Source of the DNA: Aquabacterium olei
GTDB lineage: Bacteria; Pseudomonadota; Gammaproteobacteria; Burkholderiales; Burkholderiaceae_C
Direction: 5' to 3'
DNA length: 64,000 nucleotides
Assembly: GCF_003100395.1 (NCBI RefSeq)
Contig: NZ_CP029210.1
Coordinates: 124,001-188,000 of the forward strand
This document shows positions 25,442-34,162 of this stretch, one piece after another (the first letter of the stretch is position 1; every line of letters begins with the position of its first letter). The position numbers and the translations under genes are program-made. The notes below the pieces were generated by a model. That model did no database searches. It saw only the letters and a program-made list of their open reading frames with translations, and was not told the DNA's origin.

Positions 25442-25932
25442 GCGCCATCGCCTCCATCGACCACGCCATGTATGGCGTGAGCCAGCTCTTTCTGGTGCCC
25501 GTGCTGGTGGCCATCAGCGCCGCGTTTGCCTACGCCTTCGTGGCGCTCGGTGGCTTTGTGCGGCAGGCCTGGCAGCGCCACCAGGGCCTGCCGGCCGGTT
25601 TCGAGATGCGCATGTGGCGCGAGCTCGAGCCGGCCTTGTCTCTCAGCCACCTCGAGGCCCTGGCCCTGCGCCGGCTGGAGCTGGTGCGGCTGGTGACCCG
25701 CGTGGCGCCCATGCTGGGCCTGGTGGCCACGATGATCCCGATGGGGCCGGCACTCAAGGCGCTGGCCGATGGGCAGATGGCCGAGGTCTCGCGCAGCCTG
25801 ATGGTGGCCTTCTCGGCCGTCATCCTCGCGCTGATTGCGGCGGCCATCACGTATGCGGTGGCCCAGGTGCGCCGCCGCTGGTATGCCGCCGACATGCTGA
25901 GCCTATCCGGCGACGAGGAGCTCATGTCATGA
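25438..25932 (+). CDS. MotA/TolQ/ExbB-type proton channel protein
   Basis: A 164-residue inner-membrane protein with three hydrophobic segments (about 18-40, 93-112 and 125-150). The stretch LVTRVAPMLGLVATMIPMGPALKALADGQM resembles the TolQ/ExbB motif in which the second and third helices line the proton path (usual pattern APxLGLLGTVxGM). It overlaps the upstream Sel1 gene by ATGA and the downstream DUF2149 gene by four bases. By analogy the pair would convert proton motive force into movement of a partner. MotA/ExbB-DUF2149 pairs occur beside metal-transport or CobN-like genes elsewhere; none is seen here. Confidence 0.8.
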   Translation: MSAIASIDHAMYGVSQLFLVPVLVAISAAFAYAFVALGGFVRQAWQRHQGLPAGFEMRMWRELEPALSLSHLEALALRRLELVRLVTRVAPMLGLVATMIPMGPALKALADGQMAEVSRSLMVAFSAVILALIAAAITYAVAQVRRRWYAADMLSLSGDEELMS

Positions 25933-26282
25933 GCGACTTCCAACCTGTCCCGCCGCGTGCACGTCAGCGCCGCACTTCAGGCCTGCTCGAAGACCTGGAA
26001 GACGACGACCCCATTCTGTCGGTCGTCAACCTGATCGACGTGTTCCTGGTGCTGGTGGCGGCCCTGCTGCTGGTGGTGAGCCAGAACCCGTTGACCCCCT
26101 TCACCGACGACAAGCTGACCGTGATCCGCCGTGCGGGTCAGCCCGACATGGAGATCGTCATCAAGGACGGCCAGAAGATCGACCGCTACAAGGCCACCGA
26201 TGGCCAGGGCGCCGGGGCCGGCGTGAAGGCCGGCATGCTGTACAAGATGCAGGACGGCGGCATGGTGTATGTGCCGGAGTGA
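25929..26282 (+). CDS. DUF2149-family protein, ExbD/MotB-like partner
   Basis: A 117-residue protein with a basic N-terminus, a motif EDLEDDDPILSVVNLIDVFLVLVAALLLVV in which a single membrane helix begins with an Asp (as in ExbD/TolR), and a short periplasmic domain ending VKAGMLYKMQDGGMVYVPE. DPILSVVNLIDVF is the DUF2149 signature. It is translationally coupled to the proton-channel gene, so the two should form one complex. The membrane-embedded Asp is the likely protonation site, an inference from ExbD. Confidence 0.8.
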   Translation: MSDFQPVPPRARQRRTSGLLEDLEDDDPILSVVNLIDVFLVLVAALLLVVSQNPLTPFTDDKLTVIRRAGQPDMEIVIKDGQKIDRYKATDGQGAGAGVKAGMLYKMQDGGMVYVPE

Positions 26283-26345
26283 CACAGCCTGGCACAGGGC
26301 CGACACCGCTGTGCAAAGCCGCCGCTGCGCGTATCCTCGCTGGCC

Positions 26346-27722
26346 ATGTCCTTGTCTGCCCATCTGCTGATCCGCATGACCCTGGTCGGCCTGCTGTGCT
26401 GGTTCGGGGTGTCGGGCTTCGTGGTGTGGCGGCTGCAGCAGGAAGGGCGCGGCACGATCGAGGCCCAGGCAGACATCCTGCAGCGGCTGACCGAGCAGCA
26501 GTTGCGCCGGCAACTGGTGGCGCAGGATGCGGGCGGGCGCCTGCCCGATCTGGCCCGGGTGGTGGCGTTGTATGGCCGGCCGGTGTGCCTGCGCTACCAG
26601 GCCATCGACCAGCCACTGGTGCAGTGGGGGTGCGAGCCGCCCGTGCCCACCGAAGCGGTGCCGGCCTGGCTGGCCACGTGGCTGGGCGAGCGCCTGCCCG
26701 TCAGTGTCACCCGGGGGATCCGGCTGTGGTCGCGCGAAGACGGGGTGCTGCGCATCGAGCCCCAGCAGGCCGCTGTCATCGAGCAGCTGTGGAGCCGGCT
26801 GCAGGACCTGACCAGCCTGACGGCCGCCACCATTGCCGCACTCGATTTGCTGGTGTGGCTGGTGTTGCGCCGCCTGTTGCAGCCCACCGCCGGGTTTGTG
26901 GCGGCCCTCGACCGGCTGGGCGAAGGCGAGCACACCTTGTCCTTGCCCAGACAGGGCGCGCGCGAGTTCCGCCGGCTCAGCGAGGGCATCCAGCGGCTGG
27001 CCGCCACCCTGGCACAGCTGACGGCCATCCGCGCAGCACTCACGATACGGCTCATCGACACCCAGGAGGCCGAGCGCCGCGACATCGCCCACGACCTGCA
27101 CGACGAGATGGGGCAGTGCATTGCCGCGCTGCAGGCGGTGTCGTCCGGCATCCGCCAGAGTGCCGCGGTGGGCGAGCCGGCCACCATCGAAGACACCGAG
27201 ATCCTGGATGCGACCGTGAACGAACTGGCCGCCGGCGTGCGTGGTCTGTTGGTTCGTTTGCGCCCGCCCCTGCTGGATGAGCAGGGCCTGCAGTGGGCCT
27301 TGCAGGACCTCGTGAGCGCTTGGAACCTGCGCCAGCGTGCGGCGCGCCAGCCACCGCTTCGGGCCGAGCTGACCTTGCCCGCACGTTGGCCTGCCGAGTT
27401 GGACGAGGCCACCAGCCTGGGCCTGTACCGCGCCTGCCAGGAGGCCCTGACCAATGCCGCGCGCTATGCCGATGCACGTGAGCCGGTTCGCCTGTCGGTG
27501 ACCCTGGCGCACGGCCGCCTGTGCCTGTCGGTTCGCAATGCCTGTTCATCGAGCCCGCCGAACCGTGCGGCCTCCGGGACCGGGCTGGGCCTGGGCATGA
27601 TGGCCGAGCGGGTGCGTGCCCGTGGTGGCGATCTGCACGCGGCGCGCGAGCCGGCCCCGGCCGGAGACGCCTTTGTCCTGACCCTGCAATGGCCGCTGCG
27701 CCCGGTGTCTGCCCATGCCTGA
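26346..27722 (+). CDS. Membrane sensor histidine kinase (HisKA_3)
   Basis: A 458-residue kinase. TM1 (about 8-29, MTLVGLLCWFGVSGFVVW) and TM2 (about 160-178) flank a ~130-residue periplasmic domain with two cysteines (PVCLRYQ, WGCEPP) that could form a disulfide. A HAMP-like linker follows, then the phosphoacceptor box RRDIAHDLHDEMGQCIAALQ and an HATPase_c domain (CQEALTNAARYADA, GLGLGMMAERVRARGG). The last eight bases overlap the response-regulator gene, so the two form a coupled NarL-type system. The ligand is unknown. Weak spacing (63 bp) to the DUF2149 gene leaves co-transcription with that cassette possible. Confidence 0.92.
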   Translation: MSLSAHLLIRMTLVGLLCWFGVSGFVVWRLQQEGRGTIEAQADILQRLTEQQLRRQLVAQDAGGRLPDLARVVALYGRPVCLRYQAIDQPLVQWGCEPPVPTEAVPAWLATWLGERLPVSVTRGIRLWSREDGVLRIEPQQAAVIEQLWSRLQDLTSLTAATIAALDLLVWLVLRRLLQPTAGFVAALDRLGEGEHTLSLPRQGAREFRRLSEGIQRLAATLAQLTAIRAALTIRLIDTQEAERRDIAHDLHDEMGQCIAALQAVSSGIRQSAAVGEPATIEDTEILDATVNELAAGVRGLLVRLRPPLLDEQGLQWALQDLVSAWNLRQRAARQPPLRAELTLPARWPAELDEATSLGLYRACQEALTNAARYADAREPVRLSVTLAHGRLCLSVRNACSSSPPNRAASGTGLGLGMMAERVRARGGDLHAAREPAPAGDAFVLTLQWPLRPVSAHA

Positions 27723-28410
27723 ATCTGCCGCCACCCCCGTCATCCGCCTGCTGCTGGTCGACGACCATGCCATCGTGCGGGCCGGCTACCGCCACCTGCT
27801 GCGCCGGCAGGCTCACCTCGACCTGATCGACGACGCGGGCAGTGCCGAAGAGGCCTACCAGCTCTACCGCCAGAACCGGCCCGATGTGGTCGTGACCGAC
27901 ATGGCCTTGCCGGGGCAGAGTGGGCTCGAGCTGACCCGCCGGCTGCTTGCGCTCGATCCGCAGGCCCGCGTGCTGATCTTCACCATGCACGGCTCGCCCG
28001 ACTTTGCGCAGGTGGCCTTGCGGGCCGGGGCGCGGGGCTATGTGAGCAAGTCGAGCCCGGCCGAGACGCTGTTGAACGCCATTGCCGAAGTGGCCGCCGG
28101 CCGGCGTGCCCTCAGCCCGGATGTGGCGCAGGCCCTCGCGCTGGCCCGTGTGGAGGGCGACACCGGCCTCGATGCGCTGACGCCGCGCGAGTTCGAGGTG
28201 CTGCGCATGCTGCTTCGGCCCTTGCCGGTGGCAGAGATTGCCGCGACGCTGCACCTCAGCGAGAAGACCATCTGCAACCTGCACTACCAGATCAAGCGCA
28301 AGCTTGGCGTCACGAGCGACATCGAGCTGACCCGGCGCATGCTGCCCCTGCTGGAGCAGGCAGACGCGAGCCTGAATGCCATGGCGGAAGGCGGCGCCGG
28401 GGCCGCCTGA
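27715..28410 (+). CDS. NarL/FixJ-family response regulator
   Basis: A 231-residue regulator coupled to the upstream kinase by an 8-base overlap. The receiver domain shows LLVDDHAIVRAGY, the phosphoacceptor Asp in VVVTDMALPGQSG and the switch Lys in RGYVSKSSPAE. The helix-turn-helix domain contains LTPREFEVLRMLLRPLPVAEIAATLHLSEKTI. It ends four bases before the convergent DUF3325 gene. Target genes are unknown; the adjacent siderophore locus is a candidate by proximity only. Confidence 0.94.
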   Translation: MPESAATPVIRLLLVDDHAIVRAGYRHLLRRQAHLDLIDDAGSAEEAYQLYRQNRPDVVVTDMALPGQSGLELTRRLLALDPQARVLIFTMHGSPDFAQVALRAGARGYVSKSSPAETLLNAIAEVAAGRRALSPDVAQALALARVEGDTGLDALTPREFEVLRMLLRPLPVAEIAATLHLSEKTICNLHYQIKRKLGVTSDIELTRRMLPLLEQADASLNAMAEGGAGAA

Positions 28411-28413
28411 GCA

Positions 28414-28734
28414 TCAGCTTCTGCGCCAGCCGGCCCACAGGCGCCACGTGCGGGGGCGCCACGCCAGGCCCAGCGTCACGGCCACGGCGGCCACGGTGAG
28501 CCACATCACCCACACCAGCACCGCCATCGAGGGGTGATCGCGCTGCAGGCAGGCCACCAGGGCCCCCCCCAGCGCCGCTGCCCCCAGCACCCGCAGGCGG
28601 CGCTGCGTGCCTGGCTCAGGTTCTGAGCGGGTGTCTTGCACCTGCTGCCAGTGCACCGGCATGGCCAAGGCCAGCCACACCATGCCGGCGTGGGCCAGCA
28701 AGGGCGCCATCAGCGTGTTGAGCCAGTCAGACAT
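28414..28734 (-). CDS. DUF3325-family membrane protein
   Basis: A 106-residue protein with three hydrophobic segments (LLAHAGMVWLALAMPVHW, VLGAAALGGALVACL, VLVWVMWLTVAAVAVTLGLAW). It fits the DUF3325 family, which is found in iron/siderophore loci together with PepSY and DUF3649 proteins, exactly as here. Its start overlaps the end of the PepSY gene by eight bases. Function is unknown, probably accessory to siderophore-iron handling at the inner membrane. Confidence 0.72.
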   Translation of the reverse strand: MSDWLNTLMAPLLAHAGMVWLALAMPVHWQQVQDTRSEPEPGTQRRLRVLGAAALGGALVACLQRDHPSMAVLVWVMWLTVAAVAVTLGLAWRPRTWRLWAGWRRS

Positions 28735-30424
28735 GGGCCACCTCCTGTGCGCGCGGCGTGCCCGGCGCGTTCTGCACCACGGGCTGAACGCGGCCCAGCT
28801 TGCGTCGCACCGCCAGGGCCAGCAGGGCCGTGGCCAGCAGGCTCAGGTCCACTCCGGCCACCGGCCAGTTGGCAGCGGGCATGGTCACGCCCAGGTGGGC
28901 GCCCGTGCTCCAGCCGTTCGCCACCACGGCCGCCACCGCCACCAGGGCCACGGCCAGGCACTGCTCGCGCCAGGCCGGTGAGCGCAGGCCGCGCGACACC
29001 GGCGCGTTGCGCCAGCCTGCATGCACCAGGCTCAGCAGCCAGATCCCCCAGAACGCGCGCATCTGCCAATCGGCTGCACCGCTGAGGTCTGCGGGCAGCA
29101 GGCGGTTCACCAGCAGCATGCCGGTGGTGGCCAGCAGCATGCCCGTCACGGTGGTCACGGCCAGCGCGTCGACCACGCGCGCACCGGCCGATCCCTGGCG
29201 CGCGTGCTGCTGCTTGCGCTTTTCCACGAAGAACACGAAGCCGGTGCCGATGCACAGGCAGCCCAGCAGGCCGCCCACCACATACAGCCAGCGCAGCAGC
29301 CAGTGTTCGAAGTGCTGCAGGTGCAGGCCCGAGAGGAACTGGTGCACGGCTGACGCGGGCGCCCGGGGGGGGTCTTCGTACAGCACGCGGCCGGTGCTGG
29401 CCTGGAAGTGGATGCCTTCGCCCACCAGGGCCACACGGTCGCTGCCCGCGCGGTAGACGCTGACGTAGCCGTTGGCATCGCCGATGTGGTGCAGCTTCAG
29501 AAAGCCCACTTGGCCGGGCATGTCGCGCTCGGCCCAGCGGCGGCGCGCTTCGGCCACCATGGCATCGACTGAGGCGAGCGGTGCGGCCACCCCGGCGCGT
29601 TCGTGCGGCAGGCCCGTGCGCGTTGCTTCCAGCACGGCGTGCTGATCGTGCAGCGACTTGAGCACGGTGTGGCCCAGCGGCAGGTAGATCGAGGCCGCGA
29701 AGATCACCAGCCCCGTGAAGGCGAAGAAAAAGTGGAAGGGCAGGGCCAGCACGCCGGTCAGGTTGTGCAGGTCGAGCGTGCTGCGCTGCAGGTGCTTGCG
29801 CGGCCGGAAGGTGAAGAACTCGCGGAACAGCCGCCGGTGGATCACCACCCCGCTGACCAGCGCCGCCAGCATGATGAAGGCGGCGAGGCCCACCACGAAG
29901 TAGCCGATGTTCTTCCACTTGAGGTGCAAGCTGTAGTGCAGCGGGTAGAAGAAGGCGCTGCCCACTTTCAGCTGGTCGTCTTTCAGGATCTGGCCGGTGC
30001 GGGGGTCCACCGTCACGCGGTTGTGGATGTGGTTGTGCGCCGCCGGGTCCTTGGGCAGGGGCACGGCGAAATCGGCGCCGACCAGCAGGACCGGGTCACG
30101 GTGGGTGGTGTAGGCCCAGAACTCGTCGATGGGCAGCGCTTCGCGCGGCGTCATCGGGCCCTTCGCAGCATCGTGCAGCACCGGCATCTTGGCCGCGTAC
30201 TCGACGGGCGACGGCTCCAGCCTGTCCATCAGCGGCCGCAGCATGTGGTCGAACGACGGCATGGGCTGCGGCGCAAAACGCGTCTGCGGAATGGCCCAGC
30301 GGTCGATCTCGCGGTCGAACACCGAGAGCGAGCCGAAGAAGAACACCACCATGAGCACGAAGCCGAGCACGAGCCCGAACCACGTGTGCATCCAGGCCAT
30401 GGCCTGACGGAAAGTCCAGTTCAT
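28727..30424 (-). CDS. PepSY-domain membrane protein (PiuB-like, siderophore-iron reductase candidate)
   Basis: A 565-residue inner-membrane protein. TM1 starts AWMHTWFGLVLGFVLMVVFFFGSLSVFDRE, the hallmark of PepSY-TM proteins, with a conserved His. A ~150-residue periplasmic part follows (FAVPLPKDP, PRTGQIL), then GYFVVGLAAFIMLAALVSGVVIHR, LPFHFFFAFTGLVIFAASIY, a second periplasmic loop with a PepSY repeat (FQASTGRVLYED), HFEHWLLRWLYVVGGLLGCLCIGTGFVFF, and further C-terminal helices. Several membrane histidines could bind haem. Related proteins (PiuB, FoxB) act in reduction of ferric siderophores. It is the middle gene of a three-gene unit divergent from a TonB-dependent receptor. Confidence 0.88.
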   Translation of the reverse strand: MNWTFRQAMAWMHTWFGLVLGFVLMVVFFFGSLSVFDREIDRWAIPQTRFAPQPMPSFDHMLRPLMDRLEPSPVEYAAKMPVLHDAAKGPMTPREALPIDEFWAYTTHRDPVLLVGADFAVPLPKDPAAHNHIHNRVTVDPRTGQILKDDQLKVGSAFFYPLHYSLHLKWKNIGYFVVGLAAFIMLAALVSGVVIHRRLFREFFTFRPRKHLQRSTLDLHNLTGVLALPFHFFFAFTGLVIFAASIYLPLGHTVLKSLHDQHAVLEATRTGLPHERAGVAAPLASVDAMVAEARRRWAERDMPGQVGFLKLHHIGDANGYVSVYRAGSDRVALVGEGIHFQASTGRVLYEDPPRAPASAVHQFLSGLHLQHFEHWLLRWLYVVGGLLGCLCIGTGFVFFVEKRKQQHARQGSAGARVVDALAVTTVTGMLLATTGMLLVNRLLPADLSGAADWQMRAFWGIWLLSLVHAGWRNAPVSRGLRSPAWREQCLAVALVAVAAVVANGWSTGAHLGVTMPAANWPVAGVDLSLLATALLALAVRRKLGRVQPVVQNAPGTPRAQEVAHV

Positions 30425-30437
30425 TGCAGGGCTCCTT

Positions 30438-30752
30438 TCAGCTCATCAGCGCGCGCTGCCACAGCAGGGCGGCTGCCATCGAGGCCGCCCCCCCGCCACC
30501 GAGCACACACCACACGCGGCCCAGGCGCGGCGCGGCGAAGGCCCACAAAAAGGCAACGAGGTAGACCAGGAAGGCCGCGATCAGCACGCCGTGCTCGGCT
30601 TCGTGAAAGCCGATGCCAGCGGCGACCAGGGCCACCACGGCCAGCGCCGAAACGCCCCACGTGAAGGCATAGGCCCCGAGCACGCTCAGAACGATGCGGT
30701 GGAACCAGCGCCATCGGGGCGCTTGCGAGGGGGCGTGGATCAGGGTGGACAT
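30438..30752 (-). CDS. DUF3649-family membrane protein
   Basis: A 104-residue protein with three membrane segments (IVLSVLGAYAFTWGVSALAVVAL, GVLIAAFLVYLVAFLWAFA, VWCVLGGGGAASMAAALLW). Start 30752 (MSTLIHAP) is chosen because the upstream extension has no coding character and covers the promoter region. It is the first gene of the minus-strand unit leading into PepSY and DUF3325 genes, typical of iron-siderophore loci. Its exact function is unknown. Confidence 0.7.
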   Translation of the reverse strand: MSTLIHAPSQAPRWRWFHRIVLSVLGAYAFTWGVSALAVVALVAAGIGFHEAEHGVLIAAFLVYLVAFLWAFAAPRLGRVWCVLGGGGAASMAAALLWQRALMS

Positions 30753-30829
30753 GGTTGTGGCGAGTGGGCGACGGAGGGCGGTGCACATCGTTACCGGGCC
30801 GGTCGACATGCTTCGAGATGAGATTATAG

Positions 30830-30848
30830 AATGCGAATCAATCTCATT
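30830..30848. promoter_or_regulatory. Fur-box-like site in divergent siderophore promoter region
   Basis: AATGCGAAT-C-AATCTCATT is a 9-1-9 imperfect inverted repeat (7 of 9 pairs) resembling the AATGAGAAT-type Fur half-sites of Proteobacteria. A TATAGA hexamer (30825-30830) abuts it and may be the -10 for the receptor. The site lies 25 bases before the receptor ATG and 77 bases from the divergent DUF3649 start, so one Fur dimer pair could control both directions. Confidence 0.6.
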
Positions 30849-30873
30849 AGCGTTACATAGACATACCTTTGCC

Positions 30874-32973
30874 ATGCGTTGTCACCCTCCTTCTCCGCTC
30901 TTTCTGGCCGCCCTGCTGGCCTGTTCTGCAACCGCCTTCGCGGCCGACGCCGAGGTCTCTGCACCCGTGGCCGGTGGAGCCCTGCCCGAGGTGCGCGTCA
31001 AGGCCAGCAAGGCGGCCAAGGCCGACCCGCTGGTGACCCAGACGCGCGCCGCCACCGTGGGCAAGAGCCCGGTCAGCGTGTACGAGACACCGTTCTCGAT
31101 GGAAGTCATTGACGTCGCCCAGATCCGCGAGACGGGCGCGCGCAGCGTGGAAGACGCGCTGCTCTACAGCGCCGGGGTGCAGGCCGGCCGCTATGGCTTC
31201 GACACCCGGGGCGACTGGGCGGCCATCCGCGGCCTGTCCCCGGCGGCCTATGTCGACGGCCTGCGCGGCATCTACGGCTACTACAACAACGTGCGCCCCG
31301 ACATCTACACGCTGGAGCGTGTGGAAGTCCTCAAGGGCCCGTCTTCGGTGCTGTACGGCCAGGCCGAACTGGGTGGCATCGTGAACGTGGTCAGCAAGCG
31401 GCCGCAGGCCACGCCGCGCCGCGAGATCGAGGTGCAGGTGGGCAGCCACAACCGCAAGCAGGTGGCCGCTGACCTGACGGGGCCCCTGTCTGCCGATGGC
31501 CAATGGCTCTATCGCCTGGTGGCCTTGAAGCGCGACAGCGACACGCAGGTGGACCACGTGGCCGACGACGCGGTGGTGCTGATGCCCTCGGTGACGTGGC
31601 AGCCGCGCGCTGGCACGAGCATCACGGCGCTGTACACGCACCAGCAATACAAGGGGCAGGTGTCATCGCAGTTCCTGCCTTCGAAGGGCACGATCGACCC
31701 GGCGCCGCTGGGCCGGCTGTCGAGCAGCACTTTCGTGGGCGAGCCCGGCTGGGATCGCTACGACACGCGCAAGAACGAGTTCACGCTGTTGCTCGACCAG
31801 CAACTGAACGACGACTGGCGCACCACCGCCACGCTGCGCAAGACGCACTCGGCCAGCGTGACCCGCGAGCACTGGGCCACCGTGGGGGCTGTGCCCACCG
31901 ATGCGGGCGACATCACCCGCACCATCTACACCACCGACCGCAAGACGGAGGTCTTTGCGGGCGACGTGCGCCTGGAGGGCAAGCTGACGCTGGGCCCGAC
32001 GCGCCACCATGTGGCGGTGGGCCTCGACCACCAGCACGCGCGCTGGGATGAATACAACTACAGCTATGGCGCGGGCACCAACATCAACCTTTACAACCCG
32101 GTCTATGGCAGCGTGAGAACGTCGGCGCTGACCTGGAGCGACCGCCCGGACAGCAAGCTGATTCAGACCGGCCTGTATGCCACCGACCACATCAGCTGGG
32201 GCCCCTGGGTGGCGTCGGCCGCCTTGCGACGTGACCACGCGCGCAACGTCACGGTGGCCGTCAGCGGTGCGGAAACCACGGTGCACAACCAGGCCACCAC
32301 GGGCCGACTGGGCCTGATGTACAAGCTGCCGATGGGGGTGTCGCCCTACGTCAGCTACTCGGAAGCCTTCGTGCCCAACCTCGGCACGGACGGCACGTCG
32401 AGCGCCAGCTTCCTCAAGCCCACCGAAGGTGAGCAGAAGGAAGCGGGCTTCAAGTACTTGTCCGACTCCGGCCAGACCTCGGTCAACTTCGCGTGGTTCG
32501 ACATCAAGGAGACGAACCGCGTGGTTCAGGGCAGCACGCCGGGCGGCGTGGCGCAGACGGGGGCCGCGACCAAGGGCTGGGAAGTGGAGGTACGCCACCG
32601 CATGGACGCGCTCGAACTGTCGGCCAACTACACCGACATGAACGCCGTGAACGACCAGACCGGCCTGCGGCTGGCCTCGGTGGCCGAGCGCACCGCGTCC
32701 ACCTGGGCGCAGTACCGCCTGCCGGGCGGCTGGCGCGTGGGCGCGGGTGTGCGCCATACCGGGTCTGTGACCGGCGCCAACGGCCAGCCGCTGCTGGAGA
32801 CGGTCAACCTGGTGGATGCGATGGTGGGCTACGTCACTGGCCCCTGGGACTTCCGCTTCGACGTGAAGAACCTGGCTGACAAGACCTATCTGTCGTGGTG
32901 CCGCGGCCTCGGCCAGGACTGCGGCTACGGCGCACGCCTCAATGCAGCGTTGACGGCCCGTTACACGTTCTGA
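30874..32973 (+). CDS. TonB-dependent siderophore receptor
   Basis: A 699-residue outer-membrane protein. Signal peptide LFLAALLACSATAFAAD; a plug domain from about 45 with TPFSMEVIDVAQIRETGARSVEDALLYSAGV, GLSPAAYVDGLRG and the plug end RVEVLKGPSSVLYGQAELGGIVNVVSKRP; then a 22-strand barrel with the receptor C-terminal block (WRVGAGVRHTG, FDVKNLADKTYLSWC) and a terminal Phe in ALTARYTF. The pattern matches FpvA/FhuE-like ferric hydroxamate-type siderophore receptors. There is no N-terminal signalling domain, so no ECF sigma partner is expected. Iron control by Fur is suggested by the upstream site. Confidence 0.95.
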   Translation: MRCHPPSPLFLAALLACSATAFAADAEVSAPVAGGALPEVRVKASKAAKADPLVTQTRAATVGKSPVSVYETPFSMEVIDVAQIRETGARSVEDALLYSAGVQAGRYGFDTRGDWAAIRGLSPAAYVDGLRGIYGYYNNVRPDIYTLERVEVLKGPSSVLYGQAELGGIVNVVSKRPQATPRREIEVQVGSHNRKQVAADLTGPLSADGQWLYRLVALKRDSDTQVDHVADDAVVLMPSVTWQPRAGTSITALYTHQQYKGQVSSQFLPSKGTIDPAPLGRLSSSTFVGEPGWDRYDTRKNEFTLLLDQQLNDDWRTTATLRKTHSASVTREHWATVGAVPTDAGDITRTIYTTDRKTEVFAGDVRLEGKLTLGPTRHHVAVGLDHQHARWDEYNYSYGAGTNINLYNPVYGSVRTSALTWSDRPDSKLIQTGLYATDHISWGPWVASAALRRDHARNVTVAVSGAETTVHNQATTGRLGLMYKLPMGVSPYVSYSEAFVPNLGTDGTSSASFLKPTEGEQKEAGFKYLSDSGQTSVNFAWFDIKETNRVVQGSTPGGVAQTGAATKGWEVEVRHRMDALELSANYTDMNAVNDQTGLRLASVAERTASTWAQYRLPGGWRVGAGVRHTGSVTGANGQPLLETVNLVDAMVGYVTGPWDFRFDVKNLADKTYLSWCRGLGQDCGYGARLNAALTARYTF

Positions 32974-33000
32974 GGTTGGCGACGGGCTATCCTCTGGCCC

Positions 33001-34158
33001 ATGCCTGACACGCCCGTCTCCATTGCCTCTCGCCTGCCGCAGGTCGGCACCACCATCTTCACGGTGATGTCGGCGCTGGCCCAGCAGCACGGTGCCCTCA
33101 ACCTCTCGCAGGGCTTCCCCGATTTCGATGCGCCGGCCGACCTGCTGGCGCTGCTCGACGAGGCCACGCGCGCCGGCCACAACCAGTACGCCCCGATGGC
33201 GGGCATGCCGGTGCTGCGCGAGGCCATTGCCGAGAAGGTACAGGCGCTTTACGGCGTGGCCTACGACGTCGACACCGAGGTCACCGTGACGGCCGGTGCC
33301 ACGCAGGGCCTCTTCACCGCGATCGCGGCGCTGGTGCACCCGGGCGACGAGGTGATCGTCTTCGCGCCGGCCTACGACAGCTATGCACCCAGCGTCGAGC
33401 TGCAGGGCGGCAAGGTGGTGTACGCCACGCTGAGCCAGCCCGACTGGCGACCCGATTGGGACGAAGTGGGCCGCCTCATCACGCCGCGCACGCGGATGGT
33501 GATCGTCAACAGCCCGCACAACCCGACCGGCAGCGTCTGGACGGCCGACGACATGGCCCGGCTGGAGGCGCTGCTCCAGGGCACCGACATCGTCGTGCTC
33601 AGCGACGAGGTCTACGAGCACATGGTGTTCGACCAGGTGCGTCACGAAAGCGTGCTGCGCTATCCCGGCCTTGCCGAGCGCAGCGTGGTGGTCTCGAGCT
33701 TCGGCAAGACCTATCACATCACCGGCTGGAAGGTGGCCTACTGCGTGGCGCCTCGCGCGCTGATGGCCGAGTTCCGCAAGGCGCATCAGTTCATCGTGTT
33801 CACCGTGCACGCGCCCAGCCAGGTGGCGCTGGCGACGTTCATGAAACGGCCGGGGTGGTACGAGCAGCTCAAGGCGCTGTACCAGGGCAAGCGCGACATC
33901 TTTCGCCAGGCGATCTCAGGCTCACGATTTGAGCTACTTCCATGCCAAGGCACCTACTTCCAGTGCGTGCGCTACAGCGCCATCAGCGATGAAGGTGACC
34001 GCGCCTTTGTCGAGCGCCTGGTCACCGAACACGGCGTGGCCGCCATCCCGGTCTCGGCCTTCTACCCCGATGGCCGAGACGAGGGCGTGATCCGCTTCTG
34101 CTTTGCCAAGTCGGCCGCCACGCTGGAGAAGGCGCTCGAGCGCCTGATCCGCCTCTGA
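33001..34158 (+). CDS. PLP-dependent aminotransferase (methionine aminotransferase-like, YbdL type)
   Basis: A 385-residue class I/II aminotransferase. NLSQGFPDFDAP is the substrate-binding start, GATQGLFTAIAALVHPGDEV the PLP phosphate region, VNSPHNPTGSVW the Asn/Pro block, LSDEVYEHMVFD carries the PLP-ring Asp and Tyr, and Lys236 in SSFGKTYHITGWKVAY is the Schiff-base lysine. The Arg in VIRFCFAK binds the substrate carboxylate. Overall sequence order is that of the YbdL/kynurenine aminotransferase group, which accepts methionine and aromatic amino acids. It is the last plus-strand gene before the convergent isochorismatase-family gene. Confidence 0.92.
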   Translation: MPDTPVSIASRLPQVGTTIFTVMSALAQQHGALNLSQGFPDFDAPADLLALLDEATRAGHNQYAPMAGMPVLREAIAEKVQALYGVAYDVDTEVTVTAGATQGLFTAIAALVHPGDEVIVFAPAYDSYAPSVELQGGKVVYATLSQPDWRPDWDEVGRLITPRTRMVIVNSPHNPTGSVWTADDMARLEALLQGTDIVVLSDEVYEHMVFDQVRHESVLRYPGLAERSVVVSSFGKTYHITGWKVAYCVAPRALMAEFRKAHQFIVFTVHAPSQVALATFMKRPGWYEQLKALYQGKRDIFRQAISGSRFELLPCQGTYFQCVRYSAISDEGDRAFVERLVTEHGVAAIPVSAFYPDGRDEGVIRFCFAKSAATLEKALERLIRL

Positions 34159-34162
34159 CCGT

